DNA from: Streblospio benedicti
Taxonomy: Eukaryota; Annelida; Polychaeta; Spionida; Spionidae
Reading direction: 5' to 3'
Assembly (NCBI GenBank): GCA_019095985.1
Contig: CM032666.1
Span: 55,468,465-55,532,464 of the forward strand
Length of the DNA: 64,000 nt
Shown here piece after piece: positions 24,111 to 36,172 of the stretch. Made by a program: the position numbers and the translations under genes. Within the stretch, counting starts at the first letter, position 1. Every line of letters starts with the position of its first letter. The notes under the pieces were generated by a model. That model did not search any database, was not told where the DNA came from, and was given only the letters and a program-made list of their open reading frames with translations.

Positions 24111-25782
24111 CGAAGGAAAACTGGGTGGGTGTTTTACACGGTGTGTTGTGTTGTAGAGATACTGCAGACGCACGTGGTGAGAGTAAAGATGTTAGCCTGA
24201 GTTCTATAATATCTTTGGTCAGAGTCAGATAATAACAATAGAGGCAGATGCGTTGAAGTGAGCTTCTTGTATAATGAGATGAGTTGAGCATCATCTCACT
24301 GTCTATAGCCGTATTAAGATCGATGTTGTTAAACATCCACTTTTTGTAACATACGGTTTGCTGCATTTACTCATTGGAGGTCAATATATTAAATATTCGA
24401 TGAAGTTGGCACTAATACTGTAATTTGTAATTTTTTCATAATTGATAACACCAAGAGTTCCAAACACAGTGTAGTGTAATCAATAAAAATCTGGGAATCT
24501 TTGTGAACCCTTTTTTTAACCCTTCAACAGCGATGAAGACAATAACATAAATCTAGCTCTGTAATCTGCTGGTTTTATTTGTGTAAATGGTTTAGTTTTG
24601 ACAAGCAGTTTTCAGAGGCTTGAACACGTTGGGTTTTAATGAATTCCACATCGTGAATATACATTTCATTATAGCTTTTAAAACAAAAATACACCCACAA
24701 CATAAACCAAACGATTATAGAATTAGTATGTGTGTAACGTTTTCAAATATGAACAATCAGAATAACCAATTTCTTAAATAAAATCAACCAGTATGGTCTC
24801 AATAGAACGGTGTCCAATTTTGACATCTTACGATTAAACTGTCTTTCAGGGGAACAAACATTTAGATACGTTTTTCGACATTTTCACTCATAGAGCCAAA
24901 GGCCTTTGATAAATAATATTCAAATTTGATACACAATTTACCGTTGCAGATCACTGTAATGTTTCCAATTTTTGCACTTTGCTACTTAAAGTGAGTCCTC
25001 CATAAGATCATTTTTGAACACATGTTTTAGTAGTTTTTTCCAGTAGTTTCACTACAACAATGCCTTCAAACTTTGCACAATGTTGTCATAAATAGAGACC
25101 ATCACCTCTGTCTGACAATTTTCCATTCAAAGTTTTTATTGCCCATGAGTTAAAGGGGCTCAAACAACACTTAGCTCTTTGAGCACGTTTGATCTACTTT
25201 CATAATGCTTGAAATAAAACATTCAAACTTGGTACAATATTTACTCATGTAGATACCATTACTGTGTCAAGTCACTCAAAGTATGATGTCCACAAAAGTA
25301 TTGGAGGTCAATTTTCTACATTTTGACTAAGAGATCCAATTCTTTGAGACACAATCTTCAAATTTGGTTCCAAGAGTAGTGTCCAAATCTACCAGTGGGT
25401 ACATGATATCATCTTGCATTATAACTATTCATAAATCTCTCCACGACTTCCAACTTGTGTCCACTTGACTGTCTTATCATCGTGCAGAAATAATCATGCT
25501 GTTATCAACAATATACTGTCCGTATGGGGCGTATATACAGTATACCTCACAGTCAATCATAACATTACTGAATGCAGTGTTACGCAAATATTAATGGAAC
25601 TATTACAAAATTTTGGATACAGAGTGATAAGTGCTATACCAAACTGATACTCTCAAGAGGTACAAATAATATACTATGCACCTTCATATTTAGTTTTTGT
25701 TTCCATCAGTGATTTTTTATCTGGAACAGTGAGGAAAGTGTTTTCATTATTCACTGATTTGCATAAACCATACACAACAATC
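24111..25782. other. Non-coding with degenerate direct repeats (24880-25400)
   Basis: Four loose repeats contain TTCAAANTTGGTNCAA-like words near 24925, 25065, 25230 and 25355, roughly 130-165 bp apart. They look like an old tandem array. Nothing else was recognised. Confidence 0.3.
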
Positions 25783-25860
25783 ACCATGGCAACAGCAGCA
25801 GTACCGAGCTCCAATATTTTAGACCTACTATATATACCTTTAAAAAGGTCTCTAAATTGA
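25783..25860 (+). pseudogene. Relic of a TRIM gene 5' end
   Basis: The leader and first codons resemble those of the TRIM gene 260 bp downstream. Both have a TTCACTGAT word upstream of the start, followed by ATCATGGCAACA or ATCACCATGGCAACA. The frame here reads MATAAVPSSNILDLL and stops after about 24 codons, before any zinc-binding residue. The intact neighbour would read MATNSTKFKSFLELV in register. I read this as a 5' duplicate that lost the rest of the gene. Confidence 0.45.
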
Positions 25861-26048
25861 CATAACTTAACAATGAACAGAACTATAACAGAAAATTGGT
25901 TTGGACAAATATTAATGATTAGGCCATAGTGTTCCCAAATTCATATTGAAAACTGCTTTTCATTTCAATTCGATATAACTTAGATATAACTCTCAGCAAT
26001 AGTGACAAAGTGTGTTTATGATTCACTGATCTACATTTAAGTTGAATC

Positions 26049-27837
26049 ATGGCAACAAACAGTACCAAGTTCAAATCTTTTTAGAATTAGTCAATTGTGG
26101 CTTATGTTTGGAGAAATATAATGATTCTGATAGACTGCCCAAACTCCTGAACTGCTCCCACACCTTCTGTTTGGCCTGTGTGCAGAGGTATTACGAGTCC
26201 AGGCTGAATAACAAACTCCCATGTTCCTAACTGCAGAGAAGATCTTCACAGTTCCTCCAGAAGGGGTTCAGGCAAAACAAACATCATGGCAGTTAATCTC
26301 TTGGATCACCTGGCTTCATTTACTTCAGTTGACACAGATGAAGGTATTCCTGACATGATAGCAGTTCCGAAAGACAAGGTCCCTGAAGAAAGGCTCAGCC
26401 ACAAAACACACAAGAAACAAAAATTGAGAGATGTGCTCACCACTTACAACACACAGCACAAGGATGCCGTTCAACTGGTTACAGACATGAACATCGCAGG
26501 CAAGCAGAGAGCAGAAGAACTGCTGGAAGAACTGGTCATGTCCAGAGATTCTCTGCTGAAAGAGGCCAAGTCCAAGCGTGATGAGGCACATCAGGAGGCA
26601 GATAGATGGTACCAGAACACCACTGTCACTATCTCCAAGGTGTATGATGAATTACATGCTCAGATTCTCCAATTCATGTCCAAAAGTGATCTACATGAAT
26701 TGCAGCAGTCCTTGGAAGAAATAGACATCCACAAAATTGATGGTGATTTGAAACAAGCTCAAAGTTTTCTTGATCAATTCCTATGTTCTGTCACCAGTTT
26801 TAGAAAGTCCACCATTGGGCCTACAAAGTTCTGGTCGGTTGATGTTGGGAAGATCACTGATGAATTTACTGTTGATTTAGGAAGCATCACTAAACCAACA
26901 CTCAAGCTGCCAGATGTGAACAGTTTCCCATATGCAATTAAAAGGATCCATGAAAACACTGAAGTAGCCAAGCCTAATGGTAGGAAGCAAGCTGGAAAAC
27001 AGCGAGGATTTAGACTGTTGTCAGACTTACCCATGGAGGCAGGTTGTCACTGGAGTGTTGGGTTGACCACTAATGAGGCTGTTGTGTGTTTTGATGGTCA
27101 ATCTAATATAAAAAAAACATTAGAGTCGATGGTAATATTAATCAATGTATTGTGTTAAAGCAATCTGCACTTCCCCGTAAAATAAGCACTTCATGCAGGA
27201 AATACATTCTGAACAATAACCATGTAGATGTCCTGTTAAGGGAATATGAAAAAGGTCCAACTTTCATCCTAAACTCCCGCCTGGAGTTGGTCTCCACCAT
27301 CCAGGAAGACTACGGCTACATCATTGGTGCCAACAGCACCGACTGGGTGGCGTTTTGTAAGAATAGTGGATCTACCATCAAGATCTTCCACCTAGGACAG
27401 AAGCAATTTCATTTGCTACAGACGCTCAGAGCTCCAGCCGGGATCAAGTGGTGGAACCGTCCATCTGCAGACACCCGGACTCACAGGCCACAGCAGTGGT
27501 GGATGATAGCAGCAAAAAGCCTGTGTATATACGACCTTGGCCGCCACCTCCACACCCACAAACTACAGTTTGAAGTTTGTTGTTCAATGCCATCGCGTGT
27601 AACCGGCGCCACCTGTATGTGGTGTCACAGGACCCGGTCAGTGTGTTTGTGTTCTCATGGAGTGGTCAGTTGGTCAACACGCTGGACACACAGCAGCTCG
27701 GGGATACCAGGAGGGACAAGTTCATATGCAACATTGCTGTTGGTGATAATCGGTTCACTATAGCTGTTGGACAAGATGACGTGGAAGATGAAAATGTGTG
27801 CAGTTTTAAAACATTCCAGTGTTTGTGTAGACTTTGA
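26049..27837 (+). CDS. TRIM-family RING/coiled-coil protein, frame-interrupted
   Basis: Single-exon gene of about 590 codons. The N-terminus has a RING finger (CGLC, then CSHTFCLACVQRYYE, then CPNC), the zinc module of E3 ubiquitin ligases. A long coiled coil follows at about 26430-26780 (AEELLEELVMSRDSLLKEAK), then a C-terminal region with short repeated strands (FVFSWSGQLVNTLD) like the propeller-type tails of invertebrate TRIM proteins. No B-box was recognised. The start is taken at the ATG at 26049, because MATNSTKFK matches the relic upstream. About six shifts of frame are needed, near 26090 (T-run), 26224, 27115 (A-run), about 27440, about 27515 (A-run) and about 27570. Several sit on homopolymers. 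A polyadenylation signal AATAAA lies at 27923-27928. It is either a recent pseudogene or a gene spoiled by consensus indels. Confidence 0.75.
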
Positions 27838-27922
27838 AATCACAGAGCACAACCATGCAAGGACCAATCCCAGTGTAAATTCCCACCACAAAATTGGGAC
27901 CATGTAAAATTATTATCATGGA

Positions 27923-27928
27923 AATAAA
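27923..27928 (+). terminator. Polyadenylation signal AATAAA
   Basis: A canonical hexamer about 86 bp after the TRIM stop codon, on the same strand. The spacing suits a short 3' UTR. Confidence 0.45.
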
Positions 27929-30600
27929 AGCCCAGTTGCTAAATGGACAAATTTGCTGCTTAAACCCCTTGGTTGTATACCATATATTTATTCCATATTG
28001 AGAATTTGTAAACCATATTGTGGATGATAAAAGACACAAATGAATTAACACTAAAATATTTCTATTTGTACAAGACATTGGACGTAAAAAAATAATTGTA
28101 ACATTCAAGTTGAACTATTAAATCGTTACTTTTCATAAACAGTGTACATTTTCTTTGGTGGTGGTTCAATGGTTCATGTAACCAGCAAGCTTATAGACTA
28201 AACCTTGACTAGATCAAAAGTGCTCAGAGAGCACATCGTCGCTAGTACGACATTGAATTATTGCCAAAAAAGAATGGAAGAATGCTGAACGCATGTGATG
28301 TTCAGTCACTATGCATATAGTGCATATTCCATTATTTGTTTAGGTTGCTTTGGGCAATATCAAAAGCTCAGACGTGTTTTTCGATTTTCTATCAGTGATT
28401 AAGAACGTACATGTAGAACGCATACATGTACAGACATAAACCTTATGATATATTTCTGTGATCTGTCAACAGAATACTCCAAAAGTGTGAAACAATTATA
28501 AATTAGGAAAATATCTCTTCTAAAAATACCAGCGTTCTTGTTTCAAACCTATTCTATTTTAAATTTGAGACGTGTATCATCTGAGTTACATATGACTTTA
28601 TTTGAGTGAAAGGGCTGCTTATCATATAGTTGTTTGATCATATAAAAAAAAATCCTGCTCGATGTCCCTTATGGCAGTGACTGTTCAGAGAGGAGCTGAA
28701 TAGCACTGAGTGAGATTATTGTGACAGCTTCTAGAGACCAGCTGGATGCTTTCCCTCGATTGGTACCTGCATTTTGAGGCCTATGGCAACACCGAATAGT
28801 CTCGTTTCACAAGATAAACCAATTCCTCTCAGTTGTCATGAAATCCTGCTCATTTAGACGTATGAATATTCGATTTACTCAGCAGTGAGGTACCGTATAA
28901 CCTCTTTATTAAGACCAATAGGGGCAAGGGCGTGTGCTCAGGTGGTCTCAATTGAGAGATCTCCTTATAGAGCTTCATCATTATAGCCCAATCACATCTT
29001 CATGTGTGACAAATGAGCATAACCTAGTGAATGCTTCCTGTGCGAAAATAGCATATTTATACTTAGAATGTGATGCCAATATTAGACATATGAAACCCTG
29101 TGGTATTTGGCAGCGAGCCGCCTAAAGAACTGGGTCAGAATGACCTTGACCCAGTTTCTCACCACAACAAGCTCTCTTCTCATTGGCCGGTTAATCCACC
29201 ATTAATGCCGAGAGCACAGACATTTTACCACCAATTCATCGTATCAGATTGTTTCCCACATACATGTCATTCCCATTGCTGGTCTACGGTAACCTCTTTC
29301 AAACTGCACATTCATTTTTAATACAAAAAAGTAACTTCTTTGAGTGTTAAATCAGGAGAAATCCTCCCAGCAGAAACGCCTCTTGTATTTCCCAAAGTCT
29401 GGCCTTTTGCACAGTTCCTTGCGTTTCAGAGCAGTAAAGAAAATGTAAATACCTGTAAGTATACAGGCATATTTATGTGAATATCTATACAATAATTGTA
29501 ATAAAGCACAGTGTCTCTTTTCCAACCTTCCTGTGCTTTAGCACAATCAATGGGTCTCATTTTGCATACACATGACTGGCTTATTGAGTAATGAGTATGT
29601 ATGTGAATGTGATGCTCATCTTCATCTGGGTCAAGGATAATAAACAGTATGGTGGTCTCGATGGAGAGGTGGTCACTTTAAGTAGTTACACTGTTCAAAC
29701 ATTAATCAAATATTAAGAATCGTATATATCTCAAAAATGAAACACCTAGCGCAACAAATTCCGTTAAGATATTTTGGACTCTAGAGTTGAAACGCGTTAA
29801 TAAAATCAAAACATTTTGACAAGTTGTGAAGTAAAACATAGTAGATCTACCATAGAGGACCGTTAAAATCATTACTGCATTATAAAAGATTAGAGCCAAT
29901 ATAGCTACACCACACCAGCTGGGAAGGTTTCTCTGTATCGTGAATACTCGGCCACTGAATACTACATTAATTACAATAATTAGTATGCTGTTGTATTAAA
30001 TAGCAGCATGGATTATAATGTGTACTATATAACCCATCACCTTTGAAACAGATTATGTGGGGCCAGGGTTTGGTCCAAGTACATTACATTTACACAAAAT
30101 AATTAAGCTTTCATCTTCAAACTACTAACAATAATGCTACGGGTTCCATTTTATCGATAATCTACTTGGCAATACACATGGGACCAACTTCAGGTTGCAT
30201 GCAAGCCATGGTTCTAGTCTGCCAAATATCAATTGCATTGTTTTGTTTATATGCATTGTGTTTTAGTAACAGTCGCTATGTATACAATCATTACAATGCA
30301 CCTTTCAGCCAACAACTGATAAATACTAAATTAATGATTGATAAATCAATAATTATAAGAATAAATAAAGCTGCATTAATGTGAATGCATTAATGCATCC
30401 CCTAACTGTAAGTTAATGTGTTCATATTTTTTCTATGTTGTTTGAAAAGGAACCTGTGGGTTTGAAGACATGTTAACAATAAAATAAAATTTTGGATCAC
30501 GTTTTTGGACTATATTTTGGACATTCTTTTATTTTGCATGGTAAGACGAACTGAAGGAACATGCATTAATATGGTTGCCCTTGTAATGCCATGGACATAA
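27929..30600. other. Non-coding, no gene recognised
   Basis: Near 28889 ACCTCTTTATTAAGACC and near 29645 GGTGGTCTCGATGGAGAGG resemble ends of DNA-transposon families with GAGAGGTGGTC words. No matched pair of ends could be set. Confidence 0.35.
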
Positions 30601-31340
30601 ACAATGATTCCTAAGCTGCCAGCCAACCAGACAGAATCAATCTCCCGAACAACAGTGGTCAATCAAGCAGAACCCTCCCAGCATGCACCAGCAGGTGGTG
30701 ACGTAACACGTCAATCAACCTACCTGACAAGCAGACGCTTTTCCCACATTTGGCGCCATCTTTTGACGAGAACAGGGCTTCTCACAACACGGGTCCGTTA
30801 TGGACAATTACATAACAGGTTACACAACACACACATGACTTTGCCACTCCCTCAATTTGCCACATTATCCGTTGACCAGTGGTCATTTTGGAGTGTTGTC
30901 GTATGGCCGATATTATCCAGCACGTGGTGAGAGTTGACCCACATTTCTGTCAACTGACTCCCGGAATAACCGAACTGAAACAGTCCTTCAACGAACATAA
31001 CGTACTCCAAGAACATTACGCCAAACCTATCCGGGGAGACGCCAAACGTCAAAACGTCGGAGTTCCGAGAAAACATGGTCAGTTAGAACGCAGAAAACAG
31101 CGTGCCAGGTGGCAGCACTGGTCACTTGTTTATCTACCCTCGCTCTGACCACTCTGACGTCACAGCACTGACCAATATACTGACCAAACAGAGTGCAGAG
31201 CCGAGAGAAGCGGCGATTTTAAGCATTTCTTGGCTTGTCATGTTTCTAGGGCGGATTGGAAACGGGTTAAGTGGTTGTTTTACACAAGATATGATGACGT
31301 CACATACTGACCAATTGGTCACCATATAATTATAGTCTGT
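30601..31340. promoter_or_regulatory. CRE-, E2F- and TGACC-rich region
   Basis: TTTGGCGCCATC near 30749 combines an E2F-type site with a YY1-type word. TGACGTCA occurs near 31155 and 31296, and TGACGTAA near 30699. CTGACCAA or TGACCA words are repeated between 30880 and 31320. Overlapping open frames on both strands (up to 108 codons) show no domain, so I read the region as regulatory rather than coding. Confidence 0.3.
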
Positions 31341-31480
31341 TTTGTGACAAATTCCCACCTGATTTAGCGATTTTTTGTTTTATTTTCACCAATTGAATCT
31401 CTTAAAACACCTGACTATAGTGATATGTTATGACACTTTTAAATAAATGTAGTAATTTCTGGGCTGCATCCATGGATTAG
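31341..31480. other. Short non-coding spacer
   Basis: Nothing recognised. Confidence 0.3.
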
Positions 31481-31664
31481 AAAAATAATAAAAAGTAATT
31501 GAGATTATATGCAATATGAATTTAATGTAAATTTTACAAATTTAAATTTTCAAATTAAATTTTTTTAATTAAATTTAAAATTTATTTTAAATTTAAATTT
31601 TTAAATTTATATTAAATTCATAATATTGCATCTAATCTAAATTACTTTTTATTATTTTTGTTAC
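31481..31664. repeat. AT-rich palindrome of about 180 bp
   Basis: AAAAATAATAAAAAGTAATT at the left end is mirrored as AATTACTTTTTATTATTTTT at the right end. Between them ATGCAATAT, GAATTTAAT and AAATTTAAATTT words pair throughout, so almost the whole segment can fold back. No target duplication was identified. Confidence 0.65.
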
Positions 31665-32889
31665 GACATTTTCCTGGTACACATATGAATACGTTTGAAC
31701 CGTACATTTGCTATAATATTATGCACCAACAACAGCTACAAACCGTTGTTATAAGAATCGGCAAGATGACTTTTGTTCAGTCCCACAGAGCAATGAATTG
31801 CACCAGCAGAGAAGGGGTGAGCCAGGGACGCACGCAAGCTGTGGTCAGTGCAGCGGTCAGTTCACCTCGTATGACCAGCAGAGTACTGTACTATGTAGGA
31901 GGATTGCATAACACCAACTGACAGAGACGCCAAAGCCGGTTTGAATTCAACACGTTTTACCTGTACTTTGGCTAGCAAATATTCTGTGAGCTATTTTTAG
32001 TTGGCGTTCTTCAAATTTGAAGGAAATTCTGGTCAAATATTTAAATGTTTGGAGACGCAAACGGCATTTCCATAAGTCATTTAATTGGATATTGATAGAA
32101 ACAGTTTCTACAGATTTATTGCCATTTGTTGAATCATATGAATTTATGGTCAAACTCTCGTATTACAATAAGATAATAATTGAACGCATTCTTTGAATAT
32201 TTCGTCTCCAACCTCATACTGTAACTTTACAAAAACTCTCTCTCAGTTTAAAATAGCTTCACTCCAATACCAGTAACAGACGTTTTTAAAAAGTGACTAT
32301 TTCCTCTAATTTTTACCCATTTGAACCTCTTCTTTGCTCACAAAACCATAAATGCGCATCCCACCTATAAATGTCCAAACATTTCTACCAATTTTCTGAT
32401 ACAAATGAAGCTCAACTTTTGAAAAGAAAATACCCAATAATACCAGCACACAATGTCTAAATGTATTCAGAGAAACTCAATATATGTACAACTTTTTGCG
32501 GTAGGAGGTTTCAAAGTTCCCGGTGAGAAAGGGGACTTTTCTCATTATGACAATACAAAAAACTACGTTTTTGCTCAATGATGTGATTTTCATATTGGTT
32601 TTATATTTGAAATTGTCAAAAGTGTATTGCTTTCTTTTTATACAGCCGTAAAAGAAAACAATACACTTTTGACATTGAGACCAAATATACAGAATATCTG
32701 ATATATTTGAAATGGAACAATGAACGAGCATTAGCCAAACACCCAGCAACACCAGCAAATTAGAATTTCGTCACAACGCCTCCAACTTTACAATGAGACA
32801 ATAATAATTTAATGCCCCTTAATTATTTATATGAGACAATACACACTAATTCCTAGAATAAAGAGCAAAAACCACCCACCTCTGTTTCA
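31665..32889. other. Non-coding; minor inverted repeat at 32600-32670
   Basis: CAAAAGTGTATTG and CAATACACTTTTG face each other across about 30 bp. No gene recognised. Confidence 0.35.
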
Positions 32890-33090
32890 GGGAGCAATGG
32901 CCGGCCGGTCCTTCCTCTCTCACGCTGGTCAGTCTGCACACTGACCGCTGACACAGACTGACCAGTCATTGACCAGTGATAGCTGACCGATTTAATACGT
33001 AACCACGCGCATTGCGCGTGTCTCGTCTGCTGCTGGGAGGAGTTGGTTTAATAAATAGGTCGGTCAGCAAAGGTCAAGGTGAACGAATGT
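32890..33090. promoter_or_regulatory. Nuclear-receptor half-site cluster with NRF1-like palindrome
   Basis: Seven TGACC or GGTCA half-sites lie within about 150 bp, including a direct pair AGGTCAAGGTGA near 33072. The palindrome CGCGCATTGCGCG near 33007 resembles an NRF1 site in a CpG-bearing island. The motif reading follows known family preferences. No exon is attached. Confidence 0.35.
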
Positions 33091-33100
33091 AAACAAACAT

Positions 33101-33393
33101 CATGTTAATATGTATAGAATTTCCATGCAATAAACGAAAAAATCCTAAAGTTTTAGTTTTGTCATTATCTAGTGGAAACCTGGTTTCAAGGCAACAGCCT
33201 CCTTTTCAATCTGTTTAACAATCACTGGTGTTAAATAATATAAATTAAACAATAGTGATTGTTAAACGGTGATTGTTAAACAGATTGAAAAGGAGGCTGT
33301 TGCCTTGAAACCAGGTTTCCACTAGATAATGACAAAACTAAAACTTTAGGATTTTTTCGCTTATTGCAAGAAAAGACAATACATATTAACATG
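33101..33393. repeat. Near-perfect foldback, 125-bp arms, 43-bp loop
   Basis: The left arm (33101-33225) starts CATGTTAATATGTAT and ends CTGTTTAACAATCAC. The right arm (33269-33393) is its reverse complement with only a few differences, clustered near the outer end. The loop repeats part of the inner arm (GTGATTGTTAAAC). It encodes nothing. Its youth is clear from arm identity. Confidence 0.85.
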
Positions 33394-33750
33394 AGACCAG
33401 ATGCAGTGTACCGTACAAACCCGATATTGGATAAACACCATCGCGCCAGCAGGTTTACCCAGAGAGAACAATTCTTTACAACAGCATGAACAAGAACAAT
33501 ATATTCTAACAACAACGGCAACAGTAATAACAAGAAAAAGCAGCAAGTTTCTGATATTTCGCTTTTGTCGGACTTAATTATAAGTTTTTTTGCACACACA
33601 CTAAAAATATTTCATACTAGAATTCCACAATTTACTATTTAAATATATGGCATTAAAAAGTACACAGAAGATTTTGTAGTTTAATATTGATATTATGATT
33701 TAAATTCCTCGTATATATGGCAGATATTGGATCATTATCTTGTTTGTTTT
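33394..33750. other. Non-coding, nothing recognised
   Basis: AT-rich. The open minus-strand frames are short and without domains. Confidence 0.35.
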
Positions 33751-33890
33751 TCAATAAATATCATGAAACACTGTCATATTCTTCGTCACAATATGTCAAC
33801 ATCTGATATTTCCATTTTGTTAGGGTGGGGGGGGGGGGGATAACATTGTTCCACTATTTGTGGACCGTGACAAAATCTACATTTTCCCTT
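33751..33890 (+). mobile_element. Partial copy of G-run MITE family
   Basis: It shares AATAAATATCNTGAAACACTG, ATCTGATNTTTCCA, a G-run and TTGTTCCACT, then CGTGACAAAAT, in the same order as the fuller copy at 34906-35139. Confidence 0.55.
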
Positions 33891-34905
33891 CACTTATTTT
33901 ATCACATTATCATTAAGACTGTGGTACCACTACAGATAGAAAAACACGTCATCAGAGCTACACTATATGATAAGAAACAAAATCTTAACCATTTTACTAC
34001 TAATATTTTACAATTGCTAGTTGTTCCCCATGTTCCCCCCCCAATATTATATTCACATTTTATCGAAATACAAACAGAACCCCAGGAAGCAATCCCAGAA
34101 TTCGGCTTATAACTGTCATTTGAAATTCAGCATTCAGCCATGACACCTGTGACGAGACAGGCGGCCCACTTTTAGCACACGTGATATCTAAAAATAGAAG
34201 CTGCTGCGTCACGTGTAGCTGTACCACGGCCCACTTTCCACCTCGAGGGTCGGCGTCCATTCGGCCGTCTAACCAGAGGAACAAAGGCAGTACAGAGTGA
34301 CCGCTTGGGCGGGACAGATGACCAGCAGTACTGTGTTAGACAGGTGGCCGTCTTACTCGAGTCACATGATCATGTGATTGACACGTGGCGGGTCACGTGG
34401 TAGCAGGTGCCCTCCGTCAGAGAGGCGTCCGTTTTTAGAGAGGTGTCCACTTGTGCAGGTCGCAGGCTGGTTATACCTGCTTGTATCTTGGACTTTGGCT
34501 GGGGGGATTTGTCTGAGGCGATGACCGCTTGTTAGGGTCAGTTGACACAGTTTTCTCAGATATAGTTCATGATTTTGACATTGTTTTTGGCAGTGTAGAT
34601 CTATTGTGTGTTTGCGCACAGTTTTCGGTTGTGATTTGTTGTTTAGATTTAAGTTTGGAGCCGGATTGCAGGATCAATATGCTATCTATAGCTCTTGGTT
34701 TGAAACGGACACGTTTTCTTGTATTGCTTACACCAGCGCTAATAATTAATTGAATTTACCTTAATGCTAAAGACTAATTTCACTATGTTACACGATGGTT
34801 TTGTATGCGGTGAATTAAGTAGTACACGCACGCACTCTCTCACACACACGCCCACAATCATTAAGGTTCTGCAAACTTGTCTTTGTTTGGACCAAGTTAA
34901 AGGAT
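33891..34905. other. Non-coding, with a GC-richer patch at 34200-34540
   Basis: The patch holds GTCACATGATCATGTGA and GGGTCACGTGG words and GAGAGGCGTCCG/GAGAGGTGTCC pairs that resemble decayed DNA-transposon ends. No gene recognised. Confidence 0.3.
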
Positions 34906-35139
34906 GATGTATATTTTGTCACGCAGAATCCACACTTCAATATTATAATTTACAATCCTCATGCACATATTATTTTATGGCATATAAGTACAATGTTTGA
35001 ATAAATATCCTGAAACACTGTGTAGATATTCTTCCATTATGTCACACATCTGATGTTTCCACTTTTTGGGGGAAGGGGGGGGGGTCAAGTAAAAAGAGAA
35101 CACTGTTCCACTTTTGCGGAGCGTGACAAAATGTACATC
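34906..35139 (+). mobile_element. MITE with G-run core, 234 bp
   Basis: The ends GATGTATATTTTGTCACGC and GCGTGACAAAATGTACATC are inverted repeats. The interior contains CTGTGTAGATATTCTTCCAT, CATCTGATGTTTCCAC, a mixed G-run and CACTGTTCCACTTTTGCGG. Related copies are at 33751, 58015 (reverse) and 58350. No transposase and no clear target duplication, so the superfamily is open. Confidence 0.6.
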
Positions 35140-35483
35140 ACGTCTAAGTTGCTATAAAGTTGGGCTACTTTGCTTACGGCGGTTTCACAGCAATACTTTT
35201 ATGACCCGTCTCCATGAAGGCTAATTCCAGCTCTACCCATAGTGTAATATATGCAGAATGTAATACTATTTATACCGGTAATTCATTCATTAATATTGTG
35301 ACTAACTAAGTACATATCAAATATTTGCTTGTGAGGCTTGGTGGCTTAGTTGGTGGTGGTCAACATTGGGAAACGGGTGTGTAATGTTATTGTAAATGAT
35401 TCACACGTAAAGCAAATATAGGGGCAAATGTTATATTATTAGACTAAAATGAAATGGGGTTCATAACATTTGGCCGAAATTGG
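35140..35483. other. Non-coding, nothing recognised
   Basis: No exon or repeat structure seen. Confidence 0.3.
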
Positions 35484-36172
35484 TCTTAAGACAAAGGTAG
35501 AAAAGAGGTAAGAGTGTATGTGTGGTGGGAAGGGGCGTCAGGAAATAAACCACTTGCAATAAACCATTGCAAATAAGTTTATTTCAGTTAAACTCATACA
35601 ACATCAGCTTTACCATAGTATAAAAAGAAAAACATATACACAATTAATTTCTAACTTCAATTATATCACACTTGTTAAAACAGAATTCTCTGCTATGTTT
35701 AAATATTAAAAATTAATGTTAAAATTTAATGGTAAAAATATTGCTTTCATAAATGTTTGTGCATAGCACCGGTGCTGTTTAATGGATTGACTGTTAAGTG
35801 GTGTAAGTTGTTTCTATTTTGAAATAGAGTGCTCGATGTGAAAGATGCAAAAATACTCTATCGAATCAATGCGCATTGAGTTACAAGTTAATAAGAGGCT
35901 ATCTGTTATTGTGGAGCACCCTGTGAGATTCGGGGATTTGACAGCAGCTTTTTCCGGAATCACCTGAAGTGAACTCGGCGGAGAAACGAGGTGAGCACTG
36001 GGCCGCTGTTATACGAGGGGTGGCGTCTCGCAATTTTGTATTCTATAGAAGCTTTTCGGCTCTTAGACAAGGTCTTAAGACAAGGGCAGAAAATAGTTAG
36101 GAGTGTATGTGGAGGTGGGAAGGGGGCGGCAGGAAAATAAACCACTTGCAATAAACCATTGCAAATAAGTTT
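35484..36172. repeat. About 100-bp direct repeat at 35484-35582 and 36073-36172
   Basis: Both copies begin CTTAAGACAA, share GAGTGTATGTG and GTGGGAAGGGG, and end ACCATTGCAAATAAGTTT. The 490 bp between them have no recognisable gene. Confidence 0.6.

Noticed and set aside
24055-24366. 103-codon minus-strand frame over the CRE block
   Set aside because: No recognisable product. It overlaps promoter-like motifs and has no support as an exon.
30604-31148. Overlapping plus-strand frames of 108 and 89 codons
   Set aside because: Frames overlap on both strands and have no domain. Local GC rise explains them.
35484-36172. 100-bp direct repeat considered as terminal repeats of a small element
   Set aside because: No typical ends, no target duplication and no element features between the copies.
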